DNA of 64,000 nucleotides, from the NCBI RefSeq assembly GCF_014472415.1, contig NZ_JACSZV010000019.1, positions 48,393 to 112,392 on the forward strand, in the 5' to 3' direction. Source of the DNA: Pseudomonas sp. N40(2020) (GTDB taxonomy: Bacteria; Pseudomonadota; Gammaproteobacteria; Pseudomonadales; Pseudomonadaceae). This document shows positions 34,177 to 43,309 of the stretch, in pieces. Positions within the stretch are counted from its first letter, which is position 1, and the number at the start of each line of letters is the position of its first letter. The notes under the pieces were generated by a model. The model was not told the origin of the DNA. It worked only from the letters and a program-made list of their open reading frames with translations, and did not search any database. Both the position numbers and the translations under genes were made by a program.

Positions 34177-35550
34177 GTGACACAACTGACTCCACTGCAA
34201 AACCTCTGGTTGACCGAAACCGTGCGCCTGCGCGAAGAACACGCAGGCCCCCTGGATGATCTGGAAGCCAATCGTCTGGCCCGGGCGGCCGGCGGTGATC
34301 TGCCGAGCCGGATTCAGCGCCGTGCGCTGTGGCTGGCTGAGCGTGACGGGCTGACGAGCGCACTCAAACACTGGCTGCAAGGCGCACGTCTGGCGCTGGT
34401 GCTGCTGATGGTTTTCGCCGTGTTGAGCGGCGCCGGACTGGCCTTCGCCGCGCTGGGGCAGACCCCGGTCAACGTCTTTTGGGCCCTGGGCAGTCTGCTC
34501 GGGCTGAATCTGATTCTGCTGCTGAGCTGGGCGCTGGGGTTGATCTTTACCGGCGAACACGGCGCCACCCTCGGGCGCCTGTGGTTATGGCTCAGCGAAA
34601 AACTTGCCCGCGATGCCAAAGCCGCGCAACTGGCGCCGGCCCTGCTGCTGATGCTGCAACGCAAGAAACTCAATCGCTGGGCCCTCGGCGCAATGGTCAA
34701 CGGCCTGTGGCTGCTGGCGATGCTCAGCGCGTTATTGTTGCTGCTGACCCTGATGGCGACCCGGCGCTACGGCTTCATCTGGGAAACCACCATTCTCAGC
34801 GCCGAAACGTTCATCAACATGACCCAGGCCCTCGGCTCGCTGCCGGCGCTGCTCGGTTTCAATGTGCCGACGGTGGAAATGATCCGCGCCAGCGGTGACG
34901 GTGCGCTCGATATCGAAAGCGCGCGTCAGGTCTGGGCGACGTGGCTGGTGGGCGTGCTGGTGGTTTACGGCGTGCTGCCGCGCCTGCTGCTGACGCTGTT
35001 GTGCTTCTGGCGCTGGAACAGCGGTAAAGCGGCGCTGCGCCTTGACTTGAACCTGCCCGGCTACGCCCAACTGCGCGAACGCCTGATGCCGACCAGCGAG
35101 CGCCTCGGTGTCACCGACGCCGCGCCTGAGCACCTGCACCGCGTCGAAAGCAGCGTCAGCGAACACGCCAGCGACGGCGCATTGCTGGTGGCAATTGAAC
35201 TCGACGAGCAACGCCCATGGCCGCCCGCGTTGCCGAAAAACGTCAGCAATGCCGGCATCCTCGACAGCCGCGAATCGCGCAACAAACTCCTCGAACAACT
35301 GAGTCGCTTTCCCCCGGCGCGGCTGGCGATTGCCTGCGATCCACGGCGTTCGCCGGATCGCGGCAGCCTTGCGCTGATCGCCGAACTCGCACGCAATGCC
35401 AGCGCCACCCGCGTCTGGCTGCTACAGGCGCCACCTGGCGAAGCGCTGGACGCTGAACGCCTCGGTGACTGGCACGTCGCGCTGCAACAACTGGATCTGC
35501 CATTCGCCGATAGCGCACCGATGAACTGGCTGGAGAACGGTCATGACTGA
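34177..35550 (+). CDS. DUF2868 family membrane protein
   Basis: This 457-residue protein of the DUF2868 family starts at a GTG (34177), giving MTQLTPLQNLWLTETVRLRE. Four hydrophobic segments lie near residues 69-92, 98-120, 170-192 and 250-270; the C-terminal 170 residues are soluble. The stop overlaps the DUF3482 GTPase gene by 8 bp, a pairing that recurs in proteobacteria. Function is unknown; a membrane partner for the GTPase is a reasonable inference. Confidence 0.85.
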   Translation: MTQLTPLQNLWLTETVRLREEHAGPLDDLEANRLARAAGGDLPSRIQRRALWLAERDGLTSALKHWLQGARLALVLLMVFAVLSGAGLAFAALGQTPVNVFWALGSLLGLNLILLLSWALGLIFTGEHGATLGRLWLWLSEKLARDAKAAQLAPALLLMLQRKKLNRWALGAMVNGLWLLAMLSALLLLLTLMATRRYGFIWETTILSAETFINMTQALGSLPALLGFNVPTVEMIRASGDGALDIESARQVWATWLVGVLVVYGVLPRLLLTLLCFWRWNSGKAALRLDLNLPGYAQLRERLMPTSERLGVTDAAPEHLHRVESSVSEHASDGALLVAIELDEQRPWPPALPKNVSNAGILDSRESRNKLLEQLSRFPPARLAIACDPRRSPDRGSLALIAELARNASATRVWLLQAPPGEALDAERLGDWHVALQQLDLPFADSAPMNWLENGHD

Positions 35551-36919
35551 TGCCTTCAAAGCGCCGCTGAAACTCGCGGTGGTCGGCCACACCAACGTCG
35601 GCAAGACCTCGCTGCTGCGCACGCTGACTCGCGACGTCGGCTTCGGCGAAGTCTCGCATCGGCCGAGCACCACCCGGCATGTCGAGGGTGCGCGGTTGTC
35701 GGTGGATGGAGAGCCGTTGCTCGACCTCTACGATACGCCGGGCCTGGAGGACGCCATCGCCCTGCTGGATTTTCTCGAACGCCTGGAGCGTCCCGGCGAA
35801 CGCCTCGATGGCCCGGCGCGATTGGCGCGGTTTCTCGACGGCAGCGAGGCGCGTCAGCGTTTCGAGCAGGAGGCCAAAGTGCTGCGGCAACTGCTCGCTT
35901 CCGACGCCGGTCTGTATGTGATCGACGCCCGCGAGCCGGTGCTGGCGAAATATCGTGATGAACTGGAAGTGCTGGCCAGTTGCGGCAAACCGCTGTTGCC
36001 GGTGCTGAACTTCGTCAGCAGCGCCAACCACCGTGAGCCGGACTGGCGCGAGGCGTTGGCGCGATTGGGCCTGCATGCGCTGGTGCGTTTCGACAGCATC
36101 GCACCGCCGGAGGATGGCGAGCGGCGACTGTATGAAAGCCTCGCGCTGCTGCTGGAAAATGCCCGGCCGCAACTGGAGCGGTTGATTGCTGATCAGCAGG
36201 CTCAGCGCCTCGCCCGTCAGCAAAGTGCAGCACGGTTGATCGCCGAACTGCTGATCGACTGCGCCGCGTGCCGACGCAGCGTGGTCAGTGAGGCCGAGCA
36301 GGAACAGCAAGCCATCAGCGAATTGCGCAAGGCTGTGCGTCAGCGTGAGCAGAAGTGCGTAGAGGCGTTGCTCAAGCTCTATGCGTTTCGCCCGCAGGAT
36401 GCAGCGGCCAGTGATTTGCCGTTGCTCGACGGGCGCTGGGGCGATGACCTGTTCAACCCGGAAACCTTGAAGCAACTCGGTGTGCGGGTGGGCGGCGGGA
36501 TCGCTGCCGGTGCGGCTGCCGGGGCGGGCGTCGATTTGCTGGTGGGCGGAATCACCCTCGGTGCTGCCGCGTTGGCGGGTGCGATTGCCGGTGGCGCGCT
36601 GCAAACCGCGCGCAGTTATGGCAGCCGTTTGCTGGGCAAGATCAAGGGGCAGCGGGAATTGACGGTGGACGATGGGGTGTTGCGGCTGTTGGCGTTGCGG
36701 CAGCGGCAGTTGCTGTTGGCGCTCGATCAGCGCGGGCATGCGGCGATGGATGCGGTTCAGGTGGCGACACCGCAGGACAAGACCTGGCGTGAGGGCAAGT
36801 TGCCTGAAGCGTTGAGCAAGGCGCGGGCACATCCGCAGTGGTCGTCGTTGAATCCGCACGCGAAGTTGAATCAGGCGGAGCGGCAGGAGCAGATTGAGTC
36901 TTTGGCCAAGGATTTGTAA
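35543..36919 (+). CDS. DUF3482 domain GTPase
   Basis: This 458-residue protein has an N-terminal Era/TrmE-like G domain: G1 VVGHTNVGKTSLLRTL, G2 Thr in PSTTRHVEG, and G3 LYDTPGLED. The C-terminal half is the DUF3482 region, with a Gly/Ala-rich hydrophobic stretch (about residues 311-355, GGGIAAGAAAGAGVDLLVGG) that may insert into or contact the membrane. It is translationally coupled to the DUF2868 membrane protein. Its cellular role has not been established. Confidence 0.87.
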   Translation: MTDAFKAPLKLAVVGHTNVGKTSLLRTLTRDVGFGEVSHRPSTTRHVEGARLSVDGEPLLDLYDTPGLEDAIALLDFLERLERPGERLDGPARLARFLDGSEARQRFEQEAKVLRQLLASDAGLYVIDAREPVLAKYRDELEVLASCGKPLLPVLNFVSSANHREPDWREALARLGLHALVRFDSIAPPEDGERRLYESLALLLENARPQLERLIADQQAQRLARQQSAARLIAELLIDCAACRRSVVSEAEQEQQAISELRKAVRQREQKCVEALLKLYAFRPQDAAASDLPLLDGRWGDDLFNPETLKQLGVRVGGGIAAGAAAGAGVDLLVGGITLGAAALAGAIAGGALQTARSYGSRLLGKIKGQRELTVDDGVLRLLALRQRQLLLALDQRGHAAMDAVQVATPQDKTWREGKLPEALSKARAHPQWSSLNPHAKLNQAERQEQIESLAKDL

Positions 36920-36932
36920 CGGCTGATCTGGC

Positions 36933-37003
36933 GCTATCGCGAGCAGGCTCACTCCTACAGTGGATCGCGCTCACCTTGTAGGAGTAAGCCTGCTCGCGAT
37001 AGC
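36933..37003. repeat. Paired inverted REP after the GTPase gene
   Basis: Inverted arms of 27 bp with core ATCGCGAGCAGGCT, one mismatch between them, flank a 17-bp spacer. Same class as 33501-33562. It lies between convergent genes. Confidence 0.85.
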
Positions 37004-37022
37004 CGCACCTCGGTCCAAAGAC

Positions 37023-37580
37023 TCAAGCAGCAAGAAGTCGCACCGCTTTCTCCTTCAATACCCCAAGATCCATCACCGGCACCGCCGTCTCCTTCGCCAA
37101 CTCATCCCACTGGCGCATCCGCAGACTGACGGCACACAAGGGATCGCGCGCAAACGCATCCGCCTCGGCCTCCGTCATCACCCCGCCCTGATAGTCCAGC
37201 GTCCTGCGGCTCGCTTCACTCAACCGCTCGAAATACCCAGGCTCGCGCAACGTCAGATACCGCTTGGCCTGCACGTGATACTCCACCAACCGCGCCATCC
37301 GCTCGCTGAATCCCGCCTCACGCAAATAATCCGCGCCAAGCCGTTCATGGCTGACCACACCATAGCCGCCCATGTTCTCCGCGCCCTCGGCACACAAATG
37401 GCCGATGTCGTGGAAGAACGCTGCGAGCACCACTTCATCATCAAACCCTTCAGCCATCGCCAACTGCGCAGCCTGAGACATGTGCTCGATCTGCGACACC
37501 GGCTCGCCGATGTAATCGCTGCTGCCAAAGCGTTCATACAGGGCAAACACCCGATCAACGACATGCTCGTGACCTGCCAT
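37023..37580 (-). CDS. PhnZ/TmpB-like HD-domain diiron oxygenase
   Basis: This 185-residue HD-fold protein carries the features of PhnZ-type mixed-valent diiron oxygenases, which cleave C-P bonds of 1-hydroxy-aminoethylphosphonates. It has a YIGE motif near residues 23-26 (Tyr and Glu needed by PhnZ), IEHMSQAA, HD in FFHDIGHL, and later His in SHERLG and EYHVQAKRYL. The ATG at 37580 overlaps the upstream FAD oxidoreductase stop (TGATG). No 2-oxoglutarate hydroxylase of the PhnY/TmpA type, which makes the substrate, lies in the window. Confidence 0.85.
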   Translation of the reverse strand: MAGHEHVVDRVFALYERFGSSDYIGEPVSQIEHMSQAAQLAMAEGFDDEVVLAAFFHDIGHLCAEGAENMGGYGVVSHERLGADYLREAGFSERMARLVEYHVQAKRYLTLREPGYFERLSEASRRTLDYQGGVMTEAEADAFARDPLCAVSLRMRQWDELAKETAVPVMDLGVLKEKAVRLLAA

Positions 37581-38713
37581 CAAACCTCCTCCAGCAACTG
37601 CGCAATGTTGCGCTCGGCCATCGCCGGGCCGACGCTCATGCCGACGCCAGTGTGCATCAGCGCCACACTGAGCCCCGGTGCCGGGCGCAAGAATGAAAAC
37701 GGCCCCGGCCCCCGAGAACCATAGACGCCCTGCCAGCGCTCGACCACTTGCACCTTGCAGCCCAGCGTCTGCTCGGCCAGTTCAATCATCCAGTCGTCCA
37801 CTTGCTCGGCATTGAACGGCGAAGGGTCGCTGCCGTAATGGTGCGAGTCGCCGATGATCAGCTCGCCGTAGGGCGTGGGGCTGATCAGCAAATGAATGCC
37901 GTTTTCATGCAGGTGCGGTTGTTCACGCAGGATCTGCGCCTGCACTGCCGCCGCCTCTGGCAAATCGGCGAAGGCGCCGTAATGCACGCAGCTCAGGCCG
38001 GTGAGCAAGGCGTGTTGCAAATTCAGTTCGACTTGCGGTTTGGCGCGGAGCATTTGCAGGCGGCAGATTTGTGGGTCGAGTGCGGCAATCGGCTCGGCCA
38101 GCAGGGTCTGATAATCGTGGCCGGAGCAGACGATGATTTGCTCTGCGGTGAAGATCCCGGCCGTGCTGTGCAGGCGCCCCGGTTCGACATCGCGCACCAG
38201 CGTGGAGAAGTGAAACTCGACGCCGAGGTCGCGGCGCAGGTAATCGATCAGCGCCGGAATCGCTTCACGCGAGTACAACTGTTGATCATCCATGCCGTGG
38301 AGTGCGGCGCGGTGATGGCTGAACTGGCCGTGGTACAGATCGCGCAATGCGGCGCCGCGCAGCAAGTCCACGTTGTAACCGTGTTCCACGGCGCGCCCGG
38401 CGCAGAAGGCCTCAAGCAAGTGCTCTTCGGCTTCGGTTCGGGCGAACAGGTACGAGCCGTTGCGCTTGATCTGCAGGCCGGCGAGTTGCGCCCAGTCACC
38501 CCAGATCTCGCGGCTGGCCTTGGCCAGTTCGAGCATCGGGCCGGGTGGCTGGCCAGTGACCAGTGCCTGGCCGAAGTTGCGCACCGAAGCGCCGAGGGGT
38601 GTGGCGGTGCGTTCGAAAACCGTAACCTTCAGGCCGCGCTTGGCGGCGGCGTAGGCGTGGGAGAGGCCCAGAATGCCGGCGCCGATGATGAGCAGGTCTT
38701 TGTGTTGTGTCAT
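37580..38713 (-). CDS. Phosphonate-cluster FAD-dependent oxidoreductase
   Basis: This 377-residue DAO-type flavoenzyme begins with the FAD motif LLIIGAGILGLSHAYAAAKRG. It fits the FAD-dependent oxidoreductases that recur in phosphonate catabolic clusters (TIGR03364 type; PbfC/PbfD work), which oxidise 2-aminoethylphosphonate or its N-methyl forms to phosphonoacetaldehyde. The downstream gene is a PhnZ-like oxygenase, coupled by a TGATG overlap. The upstream neighbour is the phosphonate-type ABC transporter. Family and context agree; the exact substrate is inferred. Confidence 0.85.
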   Translation of the reverse strand: MTQHKDLLIIGAGILGLSHAYAAAKRGLKVTVFERTATPLGASVRNFGQALVTGQPPGPMLELAKASREIWGDWAQLAGLQIKRNGSYLFARTEAEEHLLEAFCAGRAVEHGYNVDLLRGAALRDLYHGQFSHHRAALHGMDDQQLYSREAIPALIDYLRRDLGVEFHFSTLVRDVEPGRLHSTAGIFTAEQIIVCSGHDYQTLLAEPIAALDPQICRLQMLRAKPQVELNLQHALLTGLSCVHYGAFADLPEAAAVQAQILREQPHLHENGIHLLISPTPYGELIIGDSHHYGSDPSPFNAEQVDDWMIELAEQTLGCKVQVVERWQGVYGSRGPGPFSFLRPAPGLSVALMHTGVGMSVGPAMAERNIAQLLEEV

Positions 38714-38740
38714 TTAGAGGTGCTCTGAATGAGAGATAGC

Positions 38741-38832
38741 CATCGCTGGCAAGCTAGCTCCCACAGGGTTTTAGGGTGAACACCGATTGCGGGAACACCT
38801 TGAAACCTGTGGGAGCTGGCTTGCCAGCGATG
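38741..38832. repeat. Paired inverted REP inside the phosphonate locus
   Basis: Inverted arms of 27 bp with core CATCGCTGGCAAGC(T/C)AGCTCCCACAGG flank a spacer that holds GGTGAACACCG. It separates the binding-protein gene from the catabolic genes and could alter relative mRNA levels along the operon. Confidence 0.85.
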
Positions 38833-38856
38833 AGGCCCTGTCAGTCGATAAAGATC

Positions 38857-39882
38857 TTACTTGGCCACGACTTTCTCGGACTTGCCGTCATAGCGCTTGC
38901 GCCACTCGGTGAGGATCTCGTCGCGGTTCTTCGAGGCCCAGGCAAAGTCGTTCTTGATCAAACGCTGCTCATAATCCGCCGGCAATTCAGTCTGCGGTTT
39001 GGCGATGCCTGGTTGGGCGAGAACGGCGAAGTTCTCTTTGTACAGATCCATCGCTTGGGCGCTGGCGGAGAAGTCGGCGAGTTTCTTCGCGGCTTCTTCA
39101 TGCGGCGTGCCTTTGATCACGGCGGTCGCTTCGATCTCCCAGCCCAGGCCTTCCTTCGGCAGGATGATGTCCAGAGGCGCACCTTGACGCTTCAGCTGTA
39201 CCGCCGGGTATTCAAAGGAAATGCCGATCGGGAACTCCCCCGCCGCCGCCAGTTTGCAAGGCTTGGAACCGGAGTGAACGTATTGGCCGATGTTCTGGTG
39301 CAGGCCGTCCATGTAAGCCCAACCCTGCTTCTCGCCGAAGGTTTGCAACCAGGCGCTGACGTCGAGGAAACCGGTGCCGGAGGACGCCGGGTTCGGCATG
39401 ACGATCTTGCCTTTGTACTCAGGCTTGGTCAGATCCTGCCAGCTCACCGGTTTGCTCAGGCCCTGCTTCTCGGCTTCGACGGTGTTGAAGCAAATGGTTG
39501 CGGCCCACACATCCATACCGACCCAGGCTGGCGGGTTGGCGGCGTCGCGGTAGTTCGCGCCGATTTTGCCCAGATCCTTCGGCGCGTAGCTTTGCAGCAT
39601 GCCTTGCTGATCGAGGATCGCCAGGCTGGAAGCGGCTAGGCCCCACACGGCGTCAGCTTGCGGGCGGGCCTTCTCGGCCAGCAGTTTGGCGGTAATGATC
39701 CCGGTGGAATCGCGCACCCACTTGATCTCGACGTCCGGGTTGGCCTTTTCGAAGGCTTCTTTGTAGGACTTGAGTTGTTCGGCTTCGAGGGCGGTGTACA
39801 CCGTCAACTCGGTTTTTGCCGCGAAGGCATTCAGGCTGAAAGTAGCGAGCACAGCAGCGGCCAGGGCCATAGGCTTGAACAT
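38857..39882 (-). CDS. phnS: Aminoethylphosphonate-type ABC transporter, substrate-binding protein
   Basis: This 341-residue periplasmic binding protein has a signal peptide (MFKPMALAAAVLATFSLNAFA) and a Fe3+/spermidine-type fold (ELTVYTALEAEQLKSYKEAFEK, ADAVWGLAASSLAILDQQGML). It fits the putative 2-aminoethylphosphonate binding proteins (PhnS2 type). I chose the ATG at 39882, which opens the signal peptide; the frame extends 15 codons upstream without one. Permease and ATPase genes follow in the same operon upstream. Related iron-binding proteins have the same fold, so context decides the substrate. Confidence 0.85.
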   Translation of the reverse strand: MFKPMALAAAVLATFSLNAFAAKTELTVYTALEAEQLKSYKEAFEKANPDVEIKWVRDSTGIITAKLLAEKARPQADAVWGLAASSLAILDQQGMLQSYAPKDLGKIGANYRDAANPPAWVGMDVWAATICFNTVEAEKQGLSKPVSWQDLTKPEYKGKIVMPNPASSGTGFLDVSAWLQTFGEKQGWAYMDGLHQNIGQYVHSGSKPCKLAAAGEFPIGISFEYPAVQLKRQGAPLDIILPKEGLGWEIEATAVIKGTPHEEAAKKLADFSASAQAMDLYKENFAVLAQPGIAKPQTELPADYEQRLIKNDFAWASKNRDEILTEWRKRYDGKSEKVVAK

Positions 39883-39928
39883 GATCGTTTTCCTGTCTTT
39901 TGAGTTGAAGGGCAGTTGAAGGTGCAAA

Positions 39929-41653
39929 TCAGTGACCGGGCGCGGTTTGCCGCCAGGCCTGGGAACGGCGCAGCAAGCCGCGCGAAGCCCACGCCAGCAG
40001 CAAGGACACGCCCGCCGAAGTGAACAGAATCAGGGTCGACATCGCCGCCGCGCCGCCGACGTTGCCGGCGTCATCCATGTTCAGCACCGCCACCGCCGCG
40101 AGGATGGTGTCGGGGCTGTAGAGGAAGATCGCCGCCGACACGGTGGTCATCGCCGAGACGAACAGGTAGCGCACGATGTCGAGCAGCGCCGGCAGGCAGA
40201 TCGGCACGGTCACACGCAGGTAATGCCGGTACAGCGGCGCCTTGAGCGACAGCGCGGCGGCTTCGAACTCGGCGTCGAGCTGACGCAGCGCGGTGGTCGC
40301 GGTCATTTGTGCGGTGGTCAAATAATGCGCAATGGTGCAGACGATCAGCAGCGTCATCGTCCCGTACAGCACGTGCAGCGGGTTGCCGGTCAGGTTGAAA
40401 AAGAAGACGTAACCCAGACCGAGCACCAGCCCCGGCACCGCCATCGGCACAAAACTGAGCATGCGCAGGGCCAGGTTGAGGCCGCGTTGGGTGCGGGTCT
40501 TTTCCATCAGATACGCGCCAGTGAAGATCAGCACACTGCCGATCAGCGCCGTGCCCAGCGCCATCTTCAAACTGTTGCTGTAGGCCAACCATCCACCGCC
40601 GGCGGTTTCGTTGAACTGGTAGTGGTTAAGCGACAGCGACAGGTTGTACGGCCAGAACTTCACCAGCGACGAAAACACCGCCATGCCGAACACCAGCAGC
40701 AATGCCGCGCAGATCAGCAGGACGGTTACCAGATAGCAGCCATCGCGCAGTTTCGACGGTGCCGGTTTGAACACCTGAGCGCGGCCACTCATGGAATCGC
40801 CGTGACGTCGACGCAACCACGCATCGACGCCGAAGCTGAACAGCGCTGGCAGCAACAGCACCATGCCGATCAACGCGCCGCGACCGAATTGCTGCTGGCC
40901 GACCACGGCTTTGTAGGCTTCCAGCGCCAGCACCTGATAGTCGCCACCGACCACCACGGGCACGCCGAAATCGGTGATGGTCAGGGTGAACACCAGACAG
41001 AATGCGGCGAACACAGCCTGCCGGGTTGCCGGCCAAGTGATGCTGCGAAACGCCTTGGCCGGGCTGGCGCCCATGCTCGACGCCGCATCGAACAGCCGCG
41101 CATCGGCCAGCGACAGCGCCGAGAGCAAAATCATCAGCGCATGGGGAAAGGTGTAAATCACCTCACCCAGCACAATCCCCCAGAAGCCGTAGATGTTGTC
41201 CGAGAGCAACCCGCGCAACATGCCCTGATTGCCGAATAGATAAACCAGCGCAATCCCCGGCAGCATCGATGGCGCCATCAGCGGCAGCAGGGAAATCCCG
41301 CGCCAGATGCCCTTGGCCGGAATCAATGTGCGTTGCAGGGCGTAGGCAAACAGGTAGGCCAGCGGTACGACGATGGCCGCAACGCTGAGGGAAACTTTCA
41401 GGCTGTTGCCGAGCAGCCAGTGGAAATTCTCGCTGCTCACCAGCTCCTTCGCCGCGACCCAGCCACCGCCCTGCCCCGCTTCGCTGCTGAAGCCACGCCA
41501 GAAGATCGCCAGCAACGGCAACAGCACCGCAACGCCGAGCAACACCAGCAGCAAGAGTTTGCCGCCGACCACAAAAATCCGGTCGCCGACTTCGGCACGG
41601 GAAGTCTGCCGCACCTGCTTGTGCGGTAGCGGCAGCGCGAGGTTGCTGTTCAT
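39929..41653 (-). CDS. Aminoethylphosphonate-type ABC transporter, fused permease
   Basis: This 574-residue protein has about twelve membrane segments and two permease cores in tandem, each with an EAA-like loop: LFDAASSMGASPAKAFRSITWP in the first half and EFEAAALSLKAPLYRHYLRV in the second. This two-in-one form is typical of the PhnU2/FbpB-like permeases of putative aminoethylphosphonate systems. It shares one base with the ATPase gene (TGATG) and lies 46 bp before the binding protein. Confidence 0.88.
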   Translation of the reverse strand: MNSNLALPLPHKQVRQTSRAEVGDRIFVVGGKLLLLVLLGVAVLLPLLAIFWRGFSSEAGQGGGWVAAKELVSSENFHWLLGNSLKVSLSVAAIVVPLAYLFAYALQRTLIPAKGIWRGISLLPLMAPSMLPGIALVYLFGNQGMLRGLLSDNIYGFWGIVLGEVIYTFPHALMILLSALSLADARLFDAASSMGASPAKAFRSITWPATRQAVFAAFCLVFTLTITDFGVPVVVGGDYQVLALEAYKAVVGQQQFGRGALIGMVLLLPALFSFGVDAWLRRRHGDSMSGRAQVFKPAPSKLRDGCYLVTVLLICAALLLVFGMAVFSSLVKFWPYNLSLSLNHYQFNETAGGGWLAYSNSLKMALGTALIGSVLIFTGAYLMEKTRTQRGLNLALRMLSFVPMAVPGLVLGLGYVFFFNLTGNPLHVLYGTMTLLIVCTIAHYLTTAQMTATTALRQLDAEFEAAALSLKAPLYRHYLRVTVPICLPALLDIVRYLFVSAMTTVSAAIFLYSPDTILAAVAVLNMDDAGNVGGAAAMSTLILFTSAGVSLLLAWASRGLLRRSQAWRQTAPGH

Positions 41654-42729
41654 CAGGCAAACACCTGCAAGCTGCGCGGCGGCAACGCGACCATGATCTG
41701 CTGGGCGCCGAGGCGCGGCATGGCTTCTGGCGCCAGTTCGGCGAGTAGCGCATGGCCCGGCAGTTGATCGAGTTCGAAGCTCATACGGCAGCGATTGCCG
41801 AGGAAGGTGATCTCGCGCACCTTGGCCGGGAACAGATTTTCCTCATGCACCAGCGGATTGACGCTGATCGCTTCCGGGCGGCAGAAAAGTCGACCCGAGG
41901 CGCCGCTGACGCTGCCATCAGCCAGACGCACATCCATCCCGCCAACCCGGGCGTGGCTGTCGCTGCTGCGCTGGAATGGCAGCCAGTTGCCCTGACCGAC
42001 AAACTCCGCCACAAACGGCGTAGCCGGGCGGTTGTAGATTTCCTGCGGGGTGGCGTACTGCTCGACGCGGCCGTTGTTCATCACGGCGATACGGTCTGCC
42101 ATCAGCATGGCTTCGTCCTGATTGTGGGTGACCATCAGGGTGGTGATGCCGAGGTTGCGTTGCAGCTGGCGCAGCTCGGTGCACAGATGCTCGCGCACCC
42201 GGGCGTCGAGGGCCGACATCGGCTCATCGAGCAACAACAGCGACGGTGCCGGCGCCAAGGCACGGGCCAGGGCAACCCGTTGCTGTTGGCCGCCGGACAA
42301 CTGGCCCGGGTACTTTTTCTCACTGCCGGTGAGGCCGACCAGCTCAAGCATCTCACCCACCCGGCGGCGCACTTCATCGCGACCGCTGCCGGCGAGGCCG
42401 TAGGCAATGTTCGCTTCGACGGTCAGATTGGGGAACAGCGCGTAGGACTGGAACAGAATCCCGTAGTCCCGGGCTTGCGGGGCGAGGTGCGAGACGTCGC
42501 GGTCGCCGAGGTACAACTCGCCGCTGTCCTGTTTTTCCAGCCCGGCGATGCAGCGCAGCAGCGTGGTTTTACCGCAACCCGAGGGGCCGAGCAGACAGAC
42601 CAGCTCGCCGGCCGCGACGTCGAGGGAGACGTTATCCAGCGCAGTGAACGCGCCAAAGCGCTTCTGCACGCCGCGCACTTTCATCGGCGCACCGGGGTTG
42701 GTCAGGGCAGTTGCGATTGCAGGATTCAT
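41653..42729 (-). CDS. phnT: Aminoethylphosphonate-type ABC transporter, ATP-binding protein
   Basis: This 358-residue ATPase has Walker A LLGPSGCGKTTLLRC, Q-loop LFQSYALFPNL, signature LSGGQQQRVALARAL, Walker B LLLLDEPMSALD and switch His in VTHNQDEAM, followed by a C-terminal TOBE-type regulatory domain. It is the first gene of the leftward transporter and catabolic operon. Related CUT/Fe/spermidine ATPases look alike; the surrounding genes support phosphonate use. Confidence 0.9.
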   Translation of the reverse strand: MNPAIATALTNPGAPMKVRGVQKRFGAFTALDNVSLDVAAGELVCLLGPSGCGKTTLLRCIAGLEKQDSGELYLGDRDVSHLAPQARDYGILFQSYALFPNLTVEANIAYGLAGSGRDEVRRRVGEMLELVGLTGSEKKYPGQLSGGQQQRVALARALAPAPSLLLLDEPMSALDARVREHLCTELRQLQRNLGITTLMVTHNQDEAMLMADRIAVMNNGRVEQYATPQEIYNRPATPFVAEFVGQGNWLPFQRSSDSHARVGGMDVRLADGSVSGASGRLFCRPEAISVNPLVHEENLFPAKVREITFLGNRCRMSFELDQLPGHALLAELAPEAMPRLGAQQIMVALPPRSLQVFA

Positions 42730-42855
42730 GGGACAGACCTCATCAAGCAGATGAGGCCAATCCTAGAGTTGTAATGCGTCCGTCATGTGGCAGTGAGGCA
42801 AAAACGGCTGATAGTGGTATTCGGGGATTTGGGTTCACCCCCGATCAACAGATCG

Positions 42856-42876
42856 TTCCCACGCTCTGCGTGGGAA
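42856..42876. repeat. Short palindrome, CCCACGC class
   Basis: TTCCCACGC and GCGTGGGAA are perfect 9-bp arms around TCT. A second member of this class is at 47577-47603. It lies in the 214-bp gap upstream of the transporter operon. Confidence 0.7.
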
Positions 42877-42901
42877 TGAAGCCCGGGTAAGCCCGGCCAA
42901 C

Positions 42902-42939
42902 CGCACTCAGCGGCACCTGCACAGGCGCCGCTGAGTGCG
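42902..42939 (-). terminator. Hairpin terminator after the DUF6124 gene
   Basis: CGCACTCAGCGGC and GCCGCTGAGTGCG are perfect 13-bp arms around a 12-nt loop, ending 5 bp past the DUF6124 stop. No T tract follows on that strand. Confidence 0.6.
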
Positions 42940-42943
42940 TTGA

Positions 42944-43309
42944 TCACTCCGTCGGCACTAACTTATCCAACACCCGATTGACCGCCAGCTCTGCCAGCAT
43001 CACCACTTGGGCGATGCCTTGCAGGGTTTTGCGGTGCGTGCCTTCAACCATTGCCACATGGTTGTGCAGCAACACGATGGCCGAGCCGAGGGTTTCACTG
43101 GCGTCCGCGATAAGGGATTCGGTGTCGGCCTCGGGGTGCGCCATGTACAGGGTGTTGGGTTTATAGGGCGCGGCCATGATGGCTGCAGTTGGCGGGCCGA
43201 GATAGTGGTCGAGGGCGCGCTCGGCGGCTTCGTGGAATTTCTTTGAATCGGGCGATTCGTAGGGGGAGCCCGGGTCGGTGACCGGCGGGTTTGGCGTTGG
43301 TTTAATCAT
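42944..43309 (-). CDS. DUF6124 family protein
   Basis: This 121-residue soluble protein belongs to a Pseudomonas-restricted family of unknown function (DUF6124). The opening MIKPTPNPPVTDPGSPYESP and the alpha-helical segment with HNHVAMVEGTHRKTLQGIAQ are typical. Several copies usually occur per Pseudomonas genome. It is preceded by a long GC-rich leader region and ends in a hairpin, so it is a separate unit within the phosphonate region. No link to phosphonates is implied. Confidence 0.82.
   Translation of the reverse strand: MIKPTPNPPVTDPGSPYESPDSKKFHEAAERALDHYLGPPTAAIMAAPYKPNTLYMAHPEADTESLIADASETLGSAIVLLHNHVAMVEGTHRKTLQGIAQVVMLAELAVNRVLDKLVPTE

Noticed and set aside
39929..41653. The fused permease as a frameshift merging two genes
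   Set aside because: Two-in-one permeases are normal in this transporter subfamily, and no second internal start or stop is needed.
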